DNA of 64,000 bases. It comes from Hyphomicrobiales bacterium. Lineage in GTDB: Bacteria; Pseudomonadota; Alphaproteobacteria; Rhizobiales; Rhizobiaceae. The stretch lies in contig UICE01000007.1 in the NCBI GenBank assembly GCA_900471815.1, positions 124,001-188,000 on the forward strand. The letters are read 5' to 3'. A model generated the notes under the pieces. The model was not told the origin of the DNA. It saw only the letters and a list, made by a program, of their open reading frames with translations, and searched no databases. Both the position numbers and the translations under genes were made by a program. Shown here in pieces: positions 55,765 to 64,000 of this stretch. Position 1 is the first letter of the stretch; every line of letters begins with the position of its first letter.

Positions 55765-56339
55765 CAGGACTTGTCTTTGCCTTCACCGCCAAGCTGACGG
55801 CGGCGCTCCTCATCCTCATTCTCATCGGGAAGAAGACCAGCGGCGGCAGGATCGACAACGATATGTCCGGCCTTGAGGTCAACCTGCGGCACAGCAGCCA
55901 ATGTGAAAGGGATCAGCATGGGACGTTTGCCCGGTATGGAAAGCTCCAATAGATCGCCACCACCAAAATCAAACATGGCCGACACCTTGCCATGCCTGTT
56001 GCCATCTACGTCGATTGCTTCCAGCCCGATCAGATCCGAGTGGTAATATTCGTCTTCGTCCAGATCCTGCGGCAGTTGCGAACGCTCAATAAACAGCGTT
56101 GTTCCATTCAGTGCCTCGGCCATATTACGGTCATTGACGCCGCGAAAACGCACGACAACGACAGTCTTGGACGGACGGATATCCAGCACTTCGAAAGCCC
56201 TGCCGGTCACATCATAAAGCGGCCCATAATCGGCAAGCGCCATGGGGTCGCCGGTAAATGTTTTTACCCTGAGTTCGCCGCGCGTTCCATGTGCCGCACC
56301 GATCACCGCCAACTGAACCGGATCATTCAACTTTGCCAT
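55764..56339 (-). CDS. rimM: ribosome maturation factor RimM
   Basis: The 191-residue protein helps assemble the 30S head. It has '[20 protein letters not shown]' in the first barrel and '[20 protein letters not shown]' with '[20 protein letters not shown]' in the PRC-barrel. ATG 56339 matches the family start; ATG 56351 is also possible. It is the first gene of rimM-trmD-rplS on this strand and is detached from rpsP. Confidence 0.93.
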   Translation of the reverse strand: MAKLNDPVQLAVIGAAHGTRGELRVKTFTGDPMALADYGPLYDVTGRAFEVLDIRPSKTVVVVRFRGVNDRNMAEALNGTTLFIERSQLPQDLDEDEYYHSDLIGLEAIDVDGNRHGKVSAMFDFGGGDLLELSIPGKRPMLIPFTLAAVPQVDLKAGHIVVDPAAAGLLPDENEDEERRRQLGGEGKDKS

Positions 56340-56462
56340 TGGTCTATCCATTTAAAATCTGTTCTGCCCGAATTAGAGCAAACGCCGGATAAAACCAAGG
56401 CGAAACGTTCTCGTAAGGGTTCCTATGCCATTGTCCGCATAACAAAGCCGAGGAGCGATGCC

Positions 56463-57419
56463 GTGGGTGTCCAACCGAAAACCGAACAGTTTCTTATTTC
56501 CGCGCGCCCCGATCTGATCGATGCGCGCGAAAACTGGCTGAAGTCGCTCAAGAACACGCGCCGCCTCGCAACAAACACGCTTGAAGCCTATGAACGTGAC
56601 ACGAGGCAATTTTTCCAGTTCCTGACTGGCCATCTGGGTGAGCCTCCGGCCCTGAAAGATGTTGCGACGTTGCGGATCGCCGATCTTCGCTCATTTCTTG
56701 CGCGGCGGCGCAATGATGGTGCGGGCGCACGCACGCTCGGACGCGGGCTTGCCGGTATCCGCTCCTTCCTGCGCTATCTGGAAAAGCAGGGGATGGCCAA
56801 TGCAGCGGCCTCCATCGCCATGCGTGCGCCAAAACAGCCCAAATCACTGCCAAAGCCGCTAACAACAATCGACGCACGGCGCGTTGTCGAGATTGGCGGG
56901 CAGCTCAATGAAGAGCCCTGGATCGCAGCCCGCAATGCCGCCGTGCTGACACTGCTCTATGGCTGTGGCCTGCGCATTTCCGAAGCGCTCGGATTGGATG
57001 GTGGAGCATTGACCGATCCCGATGCCCGCTCAATTCCCATTACCGGAAAGGGCGGCAAGACACGCATGGTTCCCCTGCTTCCGATTGTACACCGGGCGAT
57101 TGCGGAATATCGCAAGCTTTGCCCCTATGATTTGGAGGAAGGCAAGCCGCTGTTTCGCGGTGCGCGCGGCGGCGATCTGCATTCGGCCATAATCCAGCGT
57201 GATATGCAGAAAATGCGTGGAGCGCTTGGCCTGCCTGATACTGCAACGCCACATGCGCTACGCCATTCCTTTGCAACGCATTTGCTGGGTCGTGGCGGTG
57301 ATCTGCGGACCATTCAGGAACTGCTCGGTCATGCCAGCCTTTCAACAACACAGGTCTATACGGGCGTCGATACGGATCGCCTGATGGAAATTTACGACAA
57401 AGCGCATCCCCGCGCGTGA
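56463..57419 (+). CDS. xerC: tyrosine recombinase XerC
   Basis: The 318-residue recombinase resolves chromosome dimers at dif with XerD and FtsK. Catalytic residues are visible: Arg in 'YGCGLRISEALGL', Lys in 'ITGKGGKTRMVPL', His-x-x-Arg in 'PHALRHSFATHLL', His in 'LLGHASLSTTQVYTG' and the Tyr of that segment. GTG 56463 with AGGAG at 56451-56455 (7 bases) is the start; the longer open frame upstream is antisense to rimM. Confidence 0.93.
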   Translation: MGVQPKTEQFLISARPDLIDARENWLKSLKNTRRLATNTLEAYERDTRQFFQFLTGHLGEPPALKDVATLRIADLRSFLARRRNDGAGARTLGRGLAGIRSFLRYLEKQGMANAAASIAMRAPKQPKSLPKPLTTIDARRVVEIGGQLNEEPWIAARNAAVLTLLYGCGLRISEALGLDGGALTDPDARSIPITGKGGKTRMVPLLPIVHRAIAEYRKLCPYDLEEGKPLFRGARGGDLHSAIIQRDMQKMRGALGLPDTATPHALRHSFATHLLGRGGDLRTIQELLGHASLSTTQVYTGVDTDRLMEIYDKAHPRA

Positions 57420-57440
57420 TTGAAGCAGTTGAGACTATTG

Positions 57441-58502
57441 ATGGACAATAATATTTCGTCTCCATTTGACCGTTATGCCGATGCCTTGTTGCGGCTTTGC
57501 GCGGGATTGAGCTGGCTTCTGCTGGCATCATTTTTCGCCGTGGTTTTCAGCGCTGGCTATGCCCGCGCGGACGAAACGTGCGCGGGCAGTAATCTGATAG
57601 AGGAAATGGCCAAATCGGACCCTGCAAAACTTGAAACATTGCGCAAAGAGGCCGCCGCCACACCCAATGGCCATGGGCTCCTCTGGAAAATCGAAAAGCC
57701 CGGCATCAAACCTTCCTGGCTTTACGGCACAATGCATCTGACTGATCCGCGTGTTCTGAAGCTCTCCGATGCGGCTCAAGCGGCTTATAGTGCCGCCGAT
57801 CCGATTGTGATCGAAACAGATGAAATTCTGGATCCCAAAGGCATAATGAAGGTAATGGCCGAGTCGCCGGAACTGATGATGTTCACAGATGGAACGACCT
57901 TGGAAAAGGTCATCCCCGCAGACAAGCTGGATGGTGTCAAAGCCGCCCTTTCAGAACGGGGAATTCCGTTGAGCTCTGTAAACAAGATGCAACCCTGGAT
58001 GCTCACAAGCATGCTTGCCCTACCCGCCTGTGAAATGGCCCGGAAAAAGCAGGGTGCCGCGTTTCTCGATATCAAGCTCGCACAGGAAGCCAAGGAAAAA
58101 GGCAAGCAGATTGCCGGACTGGAAACGATCCGCGACCAGTTAGGGGCCATGGCGTCGCTGCCTGCAAAATTTCATATTGATGGCGTGGTTGAAATGCTGG
58201 CGCTTGGGCCGAAGATGAAAGACATATTCGAGACAATGACCGTTCTTTATGTACAGGGTGATATTGGCATGATATTTCCGCTCATGCGATCAGTGTCGCC
58301 CGACGGCACAGCCAGCGGCCAAAATTATGCGGAATTTGAAGAAAAAATGGTCAGCGCACGCAATCGAACCATGGCGGAGCGTGCAGAGCCAATAATTGCC
58401 AAAGGAAACGCATTTATAGCTGTCGGTGCTTTGCATCTTCCCGGCGAACACGGTTTGGTATCTCTTCTCAAAAAGCAAAACTATACAGTGACAGCGCAGT
58501 AG
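57441..58502 (+). CDS. TraB/GumN family protein
   Basis: The 353-residue protein has a hydrophobic N-terminal segment (residues ~18-42) that may be a signal anchor, then the TraB/GumN pattern: 'SWLYGTMHLTDPRVLKLSDA' with the Gly-x-x-His near residue 95, and 'AFIAVGALHLPGEHGLVSLL' at the end with Glu-His. The family resembles the metalloprotease fold of TIKI/GumN; its activity in bacteria is unclear. ATG 57441 lies 19 bases after xerC. Confidence 0.87.
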   Translation: MDNNISSPFDRYADALLRLCAGLSWLLLASFFAVVFSAGYARADETCAGSNLIEEMAKSDPAKLETLRKEAAATPNGHGLLWKIEKPGIKPSWLYGTMHLTDPRVLKLSDAAQAAYSAADPIVIETDEILDPKGIMKVMAESPELMMFTDGTTLEKVIPADKLDGVKAALSERGIPLSSVNKMQPWMLTSMLALPACEMARKKQGAAFLDIKLAQEAKEKGKQIAGLETIRDQLGAMASLPAKFHIDGVVEMLALGPKMKDIFETMTVLYVQGDIGMIFPLMRSVSPDGTASGQNYAEFEEKMVSARNRTMAERAEPIIAKGNAFIAVGALHLPGEHGLVSLLKKQNYTVTAQ

Positions 58503-58595
58503 AGCGCGGAACAGGCATAAAGGGTTCTGGAACTTTACAGCATGCCATCCGTTATCCATTCATCGGCATCACTTGAATGCCATGGAGGATAGAAC

Positions 58596-58940
58596 ATGAC
58601 CTACGATCCAAATGTGCAACGACCGGCAAATGATCCGTTGGACCCGGCCAAAACAGATCGGCCTTCTACAGTTATCAACAATAAGTCCGGTAGTGGCGGA
58701 ACCTATCTGGTTGCTGCCATCATTATCGCTGCAATCGTTATCGGCGGTTATTACTTCCTGAACGGGAATACCGAAATGAACGCTCCGGCGCCGACAGCGC
58801 CAGCCACCGATACCACAACGCCGCCAGCACCGGCGCCGGCTGAACCTCCGGCATCAACTGCACCGGCTCCTGCCGAACCTGCGCCAGCTCCCGCCGAGCC
58901 CGCACCAGCCCCGGCGCCTGCACCAGCCCCTGCTAATTAA
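58596..58940 (+). CDS. small membrane protein with Pro/Ala-rich tail
   Basis: The 114-residue protein has a short cytoplasmic N-terminus, one transmembrane helix at residues ~35-53 (YLVAAIIIAAIVIGGYYFL) and a ~55-residue outer tail of alternating Pro, Ala and Glu. Repeats of APAPAEP are visible. Such tails often span the periplasm. I recognise no family. It ends at a bidirectional terminator shared with lpd. Confidence 0.72.
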   Translation: MTYDPNVQRPANDPLDPAKTDRPSTVINNKSGSGGTYLVAAIIIAAIVIGGYYFLNGNTEMNAPAPTAPATDTTTPPAPAPAEPPASTAPAPAEPAPAPAEPAPAPAPAPAPAN

Positions 58941-58956
58941 TGCGGTGAACCATAAT

Positions 58957-58986
58957 AAAAAGGCCCGAATGTTCGGGCCTTTTTTG
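58957..58986. terminator. bidirectional terminator between convergent genes
   Basis: AAAAAGGCCCGAA (58957-58969) pairs with TTCGGGCC and TTTTT (58972-58985). T-runs on both strands serve the small membrane protein gene (+) and lpd (-). Confidence 0.9.
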
Positions 58987-59005
58987 TGCAGTTTTTTTGA
59001 CGAAG

Positions 59006-60412
59006 TTACATATGGATAGGCTTGGCGAATGTGGCCAATGCGGCTTCGCGCACGGCTTCCGACATTGTCGGATGCGCATGCGTTGTACGCGCCAGATCCT
59101 CAGATGAGCCGCCAAATTCCATCAGAACCGTTGCCTCGTGAATCATCTCTCCGGCACCATAGCCAAGAATATGAACGCCCAGAACGCGATCTGTGGCCTT
59201 GTCAGCAAGAATTTTAACGAAACCGTCCGTATGGAGCATGGCACGGGCGCGGCCATTGGCAGTGAACGGAAATTTACCCGACTTATATTCGATACCAGCC
59301 GCCTTCAGTTCTTCTTCCGTTTTACCAACGGAAGCAACTTCCGGCTGCGTATAAACAACGCTTGGAATGGCATCAAAATTGACATGACCAGCCTGTCCGG
59401 CGAGGATTTCGGCAACCGCGATACCTTCGTCTTCCGCCTTGTGCGCCAGCATGGGACCCTTGACCACATCTCCAATGGCATAAATGCCGGAGACATTGGT
59501 CTGCCAATGATCGTTGATGGCAACGCGGCCGCGATCATCCACCTCGACACCTGCCTCTTTAAGACCGAGACCGTCTGTGTAGGGTCTGCGACCTGTGGAT
59601 ACGAGAACAACATTGGCCTCGATTGTCTGGGCATCGCCGCCTTTGACCGGCTCGAACGTAATCTTTGCGCCCTTGCCGGATTTCTCGACAGCGGTCACCT
59701 TGGCGGAGAGTTTGAATTCAATGCCCTGCTTTTCGAGCATGCGCTGGAACTGCTTCGAGACTTCGCCATCCATTGGTCCGAGAATCTTGTCAAGGAATTC
59801 GACCACTGTCACCTTGGCGCCAAGGCGCGCCCAAACCGAGCCAAGTTCCAGACCGATAACACCACCTCCAACGACAACAAGATGGTCCGGAACAGCCTCA
59901 AGCTCCAAAGCACCCGTTGAAGAAATGATGACCTTCTCATCAAAGGCCACATCAACGCCCGGAATGCCTGCAACATCGGAGCCAGTGGCAATCACGATAT
60001 TCTTTGCTTCGATTTCCTGAACCTTGCCATCTTCACCGGTTACTGACACTTTGTCCGCGGCAACGACCTTGCCGGTACCGATGAACGTGTCGATCTTGTT
60101 TTTCTTGAACAGAAACGCAACGCCATTCACATTGGCATCCACGGTCGCTTGCTTATGGGCAAGCATGGCCGGTAGATTGAGCTTTGGCGTACCTACATCA
60201 ACGCCAAGCGTCGCGTGGGAATGCCCAGCCTCGTGGAAAACCTCAGAAGCGTGGAGCAAGGCCTTTGAGGGAATGCAGCCAATGTTCAGGCAAGTGCCGC
60301 CAAAGGTTGCGCGCTTTTCAATAACGGCGGTTTTTAGCCCGAGCTGTGCTGCCTTGATTGCGCACACATAGCCACCGGGGCCTGATCCGATGACGACGAC
60401 ATCATATGCCAT
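59006..60412 (-). CDS. lpd: dihydrolipoyl dehydrogenase (E3)
   Basis: The 468-residue flavoenzyme reoxidises dihydrolipoamide of 2-oxo-acid dehydrogenases. It has 'VVVIGSGPGGYVCAIKAAQL' (FAD), 'GGTCLNIGCIPSKALL' with the redox Cys pair, a second Rossmann motif 'VVVGGGVIGLELGSVWARLG' (NAD) and 'RTTHAHPTMSEAVREAAL' with catalytic His-Glu. It lies downstream of sucA-sucB with two intervening genes, so it is probably the E3 of 2-oxoglutarate dehydrogenase. Confidence 0.97.
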   Translation of the reverse strand: MAYDVVVIGSGPGGYVCAIKAAQLGLKTAVIEKRATFGGTCLNIGCIPSKALLHASEVFHEAGHSHATLGVDVGTPKLNLPAMLAHKQATVDANVNGVAFLFKKNKIDTFIGTGKVVAADKVSVTGEDGKVQEIEAKNIVIATGSDVAGIPGVDVAFDEKVIISSTGALELEAVPDHLVVVGGGVIGLELGSVWARLGAKVTVVEFLDKILGPMDGEVSKQFQRMLEKQGIEFKLSAKVTAVEKSGKGAKITFEPVKGGDAQTIEANVVLVSTGRRPYTDGLGLKEAGVEVDDRGRVAINDHWQTNVSGIYAIGDVVKGPMLAHKAEDEGIAVAEILAGQAGHVNFDAIPSVVYTQPEVASVGKTEEELKAAGIEYKSGKFPFTANGRARAMLHTDGFVKILADKATDRVLGVHILGYGAGEMIHEATVLMEFGGSSEDLARTTHAHPTMSEAVREAALATFAKPIHM

Positions 60413-60441
60413 GATTGATTCCTTTGCTTTAACTCACATAA

Positions 60442-60969
60442 TTATTGTTGGGGAACGCATTCCTTGAAGCGGAACACTTCCCACGGAAACGTTTCGATCG
60501 GCTTTTCCAGCTTGAAGTTGAAATTGCTCATTGCGCCGGAGAGATTGGGCATCAGCAAAGCTTGCGCTGCCGGCTCTTTGGCTTGTGGAAGATAGTCGGC
60601 TTGTGCGCCGTCTTTCAGCGCATAAGGCACGCCCTCCCACACTGTACAAGCCGCCAGTTCATCCCCTGTCGCATCGCCGCTTGGGCAATTATACATAATC
60701 AGCGCATTGGGCCTTGCAGCTTCGTCATGCATGACAACACCTTGAAGCTTCAAATCCGCGTCATTGCGCTGCAGGACAAACTCGTTTGATGTTGCAACAG
60801 GCTGATCTTCGGGAAAGTGCTTGAATGTCAGCGTGTAGTCATCGTCGCGGTCGGTATAGACAGCCCGGTCCTGCGTACATGCGGCATAGGCCGAAGAGGC
60901 AAACAAAACTCCGAGCGCCGATATGGCAGCAAGACCTTGTTTTCTGGCGTTGGGGAAAAAAACAGTCAT
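60442..60969 (-). CDS. secreted or periplasmic protein of unknown function
   Basis: The 175-residue protein has a signal peptide (residues ~1-29, SSAYA-ACT). The mature part has cysteines in 'AACTQDRAVY', 'MYNCPSG', 'ELAACTVWEG' and 'FKECVPQQ', which could form disulphides. No known family is recognised. It lies 6 bases after the LysE gene and before lpd, and may share their transcript. Confidence 0.75.
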   Translation of the reverse strand: MTVFFPNARKQGLAAISALGVLFASSAYAACTQDRAVYTDRDDDYTLTFKHFPEDQPVATSNEFVLQRNDADLKLQGVVMHDEAARPNALIMYNCPSGDATGDELAACTVWEGVPYALKDGAQADYLPQAKEPAAQALLMPNLSGAMSNFNFKLEKPIETFPWEVFRFKECVPQQ

Positions 60970-60975
60970 AGCGCT

Positions 60976-61614
60976 CTAGCTTGCCTGGCTGGTCGCGAGC
61001 TTGATACCGAGCCCGATAAAAACCATGCCGGTTACGCGATTGAACCACTTGCCCCAGGATACAAAGCGATCCCGCACTGACTGGATCGTAAAGAAGGTGG
61101 AAACCGCAACGAACCATGCAATCAGCGCAAGCGCCATGAACACGCCATAGCTAGCCTGAATCAAAACCGGTGTTTCATGACTGACCAGCGCCGAAAACAA
61201 TGACAGGAAGAACAGGACGGCTTTCGGATTCAGCGCGTTTGTCACGAAACCCATGAGGAAAGAACGCCCATCGGAAATCTTCTTCTGCGGAACATTCTCG
61301 ACGACATCCGCCGGTGCTTCCATGGCAGGTGCACGCAGGGCCTTGATCCCGAGATAAACGAGATAGGCCGCACCCGCCCACTTCAGCAAGCCAAACAGAA
61401 GCAGCGATTTTGATACAAGCAGACCAAGCCCGAGCACAGTGTAGCTAATGTGGAAAAGCAGTGAAGAGCCAATGCCGAGGCTCGTCATGATAGCGCTGCG
61501 GCGGCCATGCACGATGCTCTGCCGGACAACAATGGCAAAGTCAGCTCCGGGCGAGACGATCATGATCGAAAAGACCGCCATCAGACCAAGGAATTCGTAC
61601 ATGTAGTGCGACAT
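60976..61614 (-). CDS. LysE family amino-acid/metabolite exporter
   Basis: The 212-residue protein has six transmembrane helices and the LysE/RhtB motif 'SPGADFAIVVRQSIVHGRRS' near residue 20 and 'GFVTNALNPKAVLFFLSLFS' near 120. The exported compound is not known. It lies between sucB and lpd, a position also seen in Brucella-like genomes. Confidence 0.93.
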   Translation of the reverse strand: MSHYMYEFLGLMAVFSIMIVSPGADFAIVVRQSIVHGRRSAIMTSLGIGSSLLFHISYTVLGLGLLVSKSLLLFGLLKWAGAAYLVYLGIKALRAPAMEAPADVVENVPQKKISDGRSFLMGFVTNALNPKAVLFFLSLFSALVSHETPVLIQASYGVFMALALIAWFVAVSTFFTIQSVRDRFVSWGKWFNRVTGMVFIGLGIKLATSQAS

Positions 61615-61687
61615 GCTTATTCTCCAGAGACGACATACTGGTGCCGGTCTGCTCCCGACCCGAGAGCAACCGGCACAGTTTTATTGC

Positions 61688-61786
61688 TTAGAGCGTTTTG
61701 CGTTTTGAGATTCAAAACGACGCTCTAAAACTTTATTTTTACGCAATTCCGGACGGAAAACCGCTACACACTTTTCCTGGAATTGC
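61688..61786. repeat. dispersed palindromic repeat after sucB
   Basis: Two hairpins are present: TTAGAGCG/CGCTCTAA (61688-61695 / 61721-61728) with inner GTTTTGA/TCAAAAC (61702-61708 / 61712-61718); and GCAATTCC/GGAATTGC (61743-61750 / 61779-61786). The GGACGGAAAACCGCT core between them is familiar from a repeat scattered through Brucella, Ochrobactrum and other Rhizobiales. Its end touches the sucB stop codon. Confidence 0.8.
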
Positions 61787-61787
61787 T

Positions 61788-63080
61788 CTAGAGATCGAGA
61801 ACGAGACGCTCCGGATCTTCAAGGCTTTCCTTGACGCGAACGAGGAAGGTAACTGCTTCCTTGCCGTCAACAATACGGTGGTCATAGCTCAAAGCCAGAT
61901 ACATCATCGGGCGGATGACAATCTGACCGCCAACCACAACCGGACGATCCTGAATCTTGTGCATTCCAAGAATACCGGACTGCGGTGCGTTAAGGATCGG
62001 CGAAGACATGAGCGAGCCATAGACGCCACCATTGGAAATAGTGAATGTGCCGCCCTGCATGTCCGCCATCGACAGCGCGCCATCGCGTGCAGCTTTACCC
62101 AGACGGCCAATATCCTTCTCGATTTCCGCAATGGACATCTGGTCGGCATTACGCACGACCGGAACGACAAGGCCCTTATCCGTGCCGACGGCAACGCCGA
62201 CATGGGCAAAATTCTTGTAGATGATGTCGGTGCCGTCAATCTCGGCATTAACCGCAGGAATTTCCTTCAAGGCATGGGTGACAGCCTTGGTGAAGAAACC
62301 CATGAAGCCGAGTTTGACACCATGCTTCTTCTCGAAAATTTCCTTGTAGCGGTTACGAAGGTCCATGACCGCAGACATATCCACCTCATTATAGGTGGTA
62401 AGCATGGCAGCCGTGCTCTGCGCATCCTTGAGTCGGCGCGCAATGGTCTGGCGCAACCGCGTCATCTTCACGCGCTCTTCGCGCGAAGCATCATCTGGAG
62501 CGGAAGCCGGACGGGCAACGGCCTTCGGTGCTTCGGCAGCAGCCGGTTGCGACGTAAAGCCCTTGGCAACGGCATCAAGAACATCACCCTTGAGAACCTG
62601 GCCTCGCTTGCCGGAACCTTCGACCTGCGAAACAGATACACCTTTTTCGCTCAACAGCTTGGAAGCAGCCGGGGAAGCTGGCATTTCACTGGGCTTGCGC
62701 TCGGAAATAGGCGTATTGCCTGCAACCTGAGCAGCCTTGTTTTCTGCCTCACCTGTGGTTGCCGCTGAACCTGGGCCGGATGCCTGTGCTACCGCGTCAG
62801 GCTTGGCTTCTTCTTTCTTGGCAGGTGCAGCGGCCGCGCCCTCGCCGGAGCCGATCATGCCAAGCAAGGCGCCAACTTCAACCGTATCGCCTTCCTTGGC
62901 GGTAATTTCGGCAAGCGAACCAGCAGCCGCAGCGGGCACTTCAATGGTCACTTTGTCGGTCTCAAGCTCGACCAGCGGTTCGTCGACAGCAATAGCTTCG
63001 CCGACCTTCTTGAACCATTTGCCGATTGTTGCTTCGGAAACGGATTCGCCCAGTGTTGGGACGCGGATTTCGGTTGCCAT
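61788..63080 (-). CDS. sucB: 2-oxoglutarate dehydrogenase E2 (dihydrolipoamide succinyltransferase)
   Basis: The 430-residue E2 has a lipoyl domain ('[20 protein letters not shown]' with the lipoylated Lys near residue 43), an Ala/Pro linker, the E3-binding domain ('[20 protein letters not shown]'), and the catalytic domain ending in '[19 protein letters not shown]' with the active His and Asp. It transfers succinyl to CoA. One lipoyl domain is usual for E2o. It follows sucA by 67 bases. Confidence 0.97.
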   Translation of the reverse strand: MATEIRVPTLGESVSEATIGKWFKKVGEAIAVDEPLVELETDKVTIEVPAAAAGSLAEITAKEGDTVEVGALLGMIGSGEGAAAAPAKKEEAKPDAVAQASGPGSAATTGEAENKAAQVAGNTPISERKPSEMPASPAASKLLSEKGVSVSQVEGSGKRGQVLKGDVLDAVAKGFTSQPAAAEAPKAVARPASAPDDASREERVKMTRLRQTIARRLKDAQSTAAMLTTYNEVDMSAVMDLRNRYKEIFEKKHGVKLGFMGFFTKAVTHALKEIPAVNAEIDGTDIIYKNFAHVGVAVGTDKGLVVPVVRNADQMSIAEIEKDIGRLGKAARDGALSMADMQGGTFTISNGGVYGSLMSSPILNAPQSGILGMHKIQDRPVVVGGQIVIRPMMYLALSYDHRIVDGKEAVTFLVRVKESLEDPERLVLDL

Positions 63081-63147
63081 ATTCTCAGCTCTCGTTGATC
63101 TATTTTAACTGCTCAAAGCGACGTCACGCCGCTCTATCTTTGTTTAC

Positions 63148-64000
63148 TTATGAACCCAGAGCATCTTCAAGGAATGCTTCAAGTTGTGCAAGGTGCTTGG
63201 ACATCAGGCCGGTCGCCGTTGAGGCTGCGGCAGGACGTCCGGTGTAACGGACCCGCTGATGCTTGGCATCAATATGCGCCAACACCCATTCCAGATAAGG
63301 ATCGATAAAGGCCCAGGCACCCATATTCTTGGGCTCTTCCTGACACCAGACCATCTCCGCATTGCGGAAACGCGAGAGTTCAGTGATCAGCGCCTTGGCC
63401 GGGAACGGGTAAAGCTGTTCGACGCGCAACAGATAGACATCGTCAATGCCGCGCTTTTCGCGCTCTTCGTAAAGGTCGTAATAGACCTTGCCGGAGCAGA
63501 GAACCACACGGCGGATTTTCGAATCCTTCTGCAGCTTGATCGGCTGATCCTTCAGCAGCTGCGCATCATCCCACAACAGACGGTGGAAGGAGGAATCGCC
63601 GGTGAAATCGCTGATCGACGATACCGCACGCTTATGACGCAGCAGAGATTTCGGCGTCATAAGGATCAGCGGCTTGCGGAAGTCGCGTTTCATCTGGCGG
63701 CGCAGAATATGGAAGTAATTTGCAGGTGTTGTGCAATTTGCAACCTGCATATTGTCTTCTGCACAAAGCTGCAAATAGCGCTCAAGACGAGCTGAAGAGT
63801 GCTCCGGACCCTGACCTTCATAGCCGTGTGGCAGCAGGCAAACCAGGCCCGACATACGCAGCCATTTACGCTCACCCGATGAGATGAACTGGTCAAATAT
63901 GACCTGCGCGCCATTGGCAAAGTCACCAAACTGAGCTTCCCAAAGGGTAAGCGCGCGCGGATCGGACAGCGAATAGCCATACTCAAACCCAAGGACAGCC
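63148..64000 (-). CDS. sucA: 2-oxoglutarate dehydrogenase E1, C-terminal part
   Basis: The gene runs off the right edge; about 283 C-terminal residues are present. Visible are '[20 protein letters not shown]', '[20 protein letters not shown]' with catalytic His residues, '[16 protein letters not shown]' and '[20 protein letters not shown]', all typical of SucA. It decarboxylates 2-oxoglutarate with thiamine diphosphate. The 5' part and promoter are outside the window. Confidence 0.96.
   Translation of the reverse strand, partial: AVLGFEYGYSLSDPRALTLWEAQFGDFANGAQVIFDQFISSGERKWLRMSGLVCLLPHGYEGQGPEHSSARLERYLQLCAEDNMQVANCTTPANYFHILRRQMKRDFRKPLILMTPKSLLRHKRAVSSISDFTGDSSFHRLLWDDAQLLKDQPIKLQKDSKIRRVVLCSGKVYYDLYEEREKRGIDDVYLLRVEQLYPFPAKALITELSRFRNAEMVWCQEEPKNMGAWAFIDPYLEWVLAHIDAKHQRVRYTGRPAAASTATGLMSKHLAQLEAFLEDALGS

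Noticed and set aside
55992-56462. N-terminal extension of xerC
   Set aside because: The upstream part is antisense to rimM; the GTG at 56463 with AGGAG gives a normal XerC length.
1-64000. CRISPR arrays, tRNA or rRNA genes, prophage or IS elements
   Set aside because: No regularly spaced repeats, cloverleaf sequences, rRNA signatures or transposase or phage genes were seen; a dif site was also not found despite xerC and ftsK being present.

Overview
The window is bacterial chromosome from an alphaproteobacterium of the order Rhizobiales, most likely a Brucella/Ochrobactrum-type organism. The family call is an inference. It rests on the blocks ftsK-lolA-xth, glnK-amtB, a CenR/OtpR-type regulator followed by a cyclic-nucleotide-binding protein, hemC-hemD-mitofilin-like-hemY, sdhCDAB and sucA-sucB-lpd. 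It also rests on dispersed palindromic repeats of the kind known from Rhizobiales. I see no rRNA, tRNA, CRISPR array, prophage or insertion sequence. Coding density is high and most genes are core metabolism.

Layout. 1-1.1 kb: the first codons of a minus-strand gene, then a BrnT/BrnA toxin-antitoxin pair. 1.1-3.6 kb: ffh, chorismate mutase, rpsP. 3.6-9.1 kb: accessory and regulatory genes (AraC/DUF2000, TetR/SDR with its operators, Ogt, a DeoR regulator with a divergent kinase-like gene). 9.3-11.8 kb: a dimethylglycine-dehydrogenase-like enzyme. 12-21 kb: mgtE with a long structured leader, typA, a GNAT acetyltransferase, ppa, DUF167, YggT, aqpZ, an MFS exporter, a glutamine amidotransferase and a TerB-like protein. 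21-29.9 kb: haem synthesis (hemY, mitofilin-like, hemD, hemC), divergent tsaD-gpsA-YciI-EVE-methyltransferase, and an L,D-transpeptidase. 30-38.2 kb: cenR, a cNMP-binding protein, xth, lolA, ftsK, a broken GIY-YIG gene, amtB and glnK with a sigma-54 promoter. 38.4-42.8 kb: tesB, a UbiH-type hydroxylase, an aldo-keto reductase, a membrane protein, OsmC. 42.7-47.2 kb: a nucleotidyltransferase-like gene attached to the end of sdhCDAB. 47.5-51 kb: a GNAT gene, a secreted protein and the complete queCEDF set for queuosine precursors. 51-56.4 kb: leuC, an amino-acid ABC importer, rplS, trmD, rimM. 56.4-64 kb: xerC, a TraB/GumN protein, lpd, a LysE exporter, sucB and the 3' part of sucA.

How the genes work together. 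sdhCDAB, sucA, sucB and lpd supply a large part of the TCA cycle. queC, queE, queD and queF make preQ1 from GTP-derived intermediates. glnK-amtB form a nitrogen-controlled ammonium uptake unit. ffh, rpsP, rimM, trmD and rplS serve translation and secretion. These last genes are normally adjacent, but here rpsP and rimM are about 52 kb apart on opposite strands, which points to a chromosomal inversion.

The most promising candidate for something undescribed is the 408-base leader of mgtE. It has an 18-codon ORF beginning Met-Pro-Asn-Asp-Asp, mutually exclusive pairings, and a hairpin that covers the mgtE ribosome binding site. This resembles a peptide-coupled magnesium switch, but only the sequence features are seen; the mechanism is inferred. 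Other points of interest are a DeoR-controlled kinase/dehydrogenase cassette with operator-like repeats 31 bp apart, a nucleotidyltransferase-like gene coupled to sdhB that reads into an opposing gene, and a motif shared by the queC and queD leaders.
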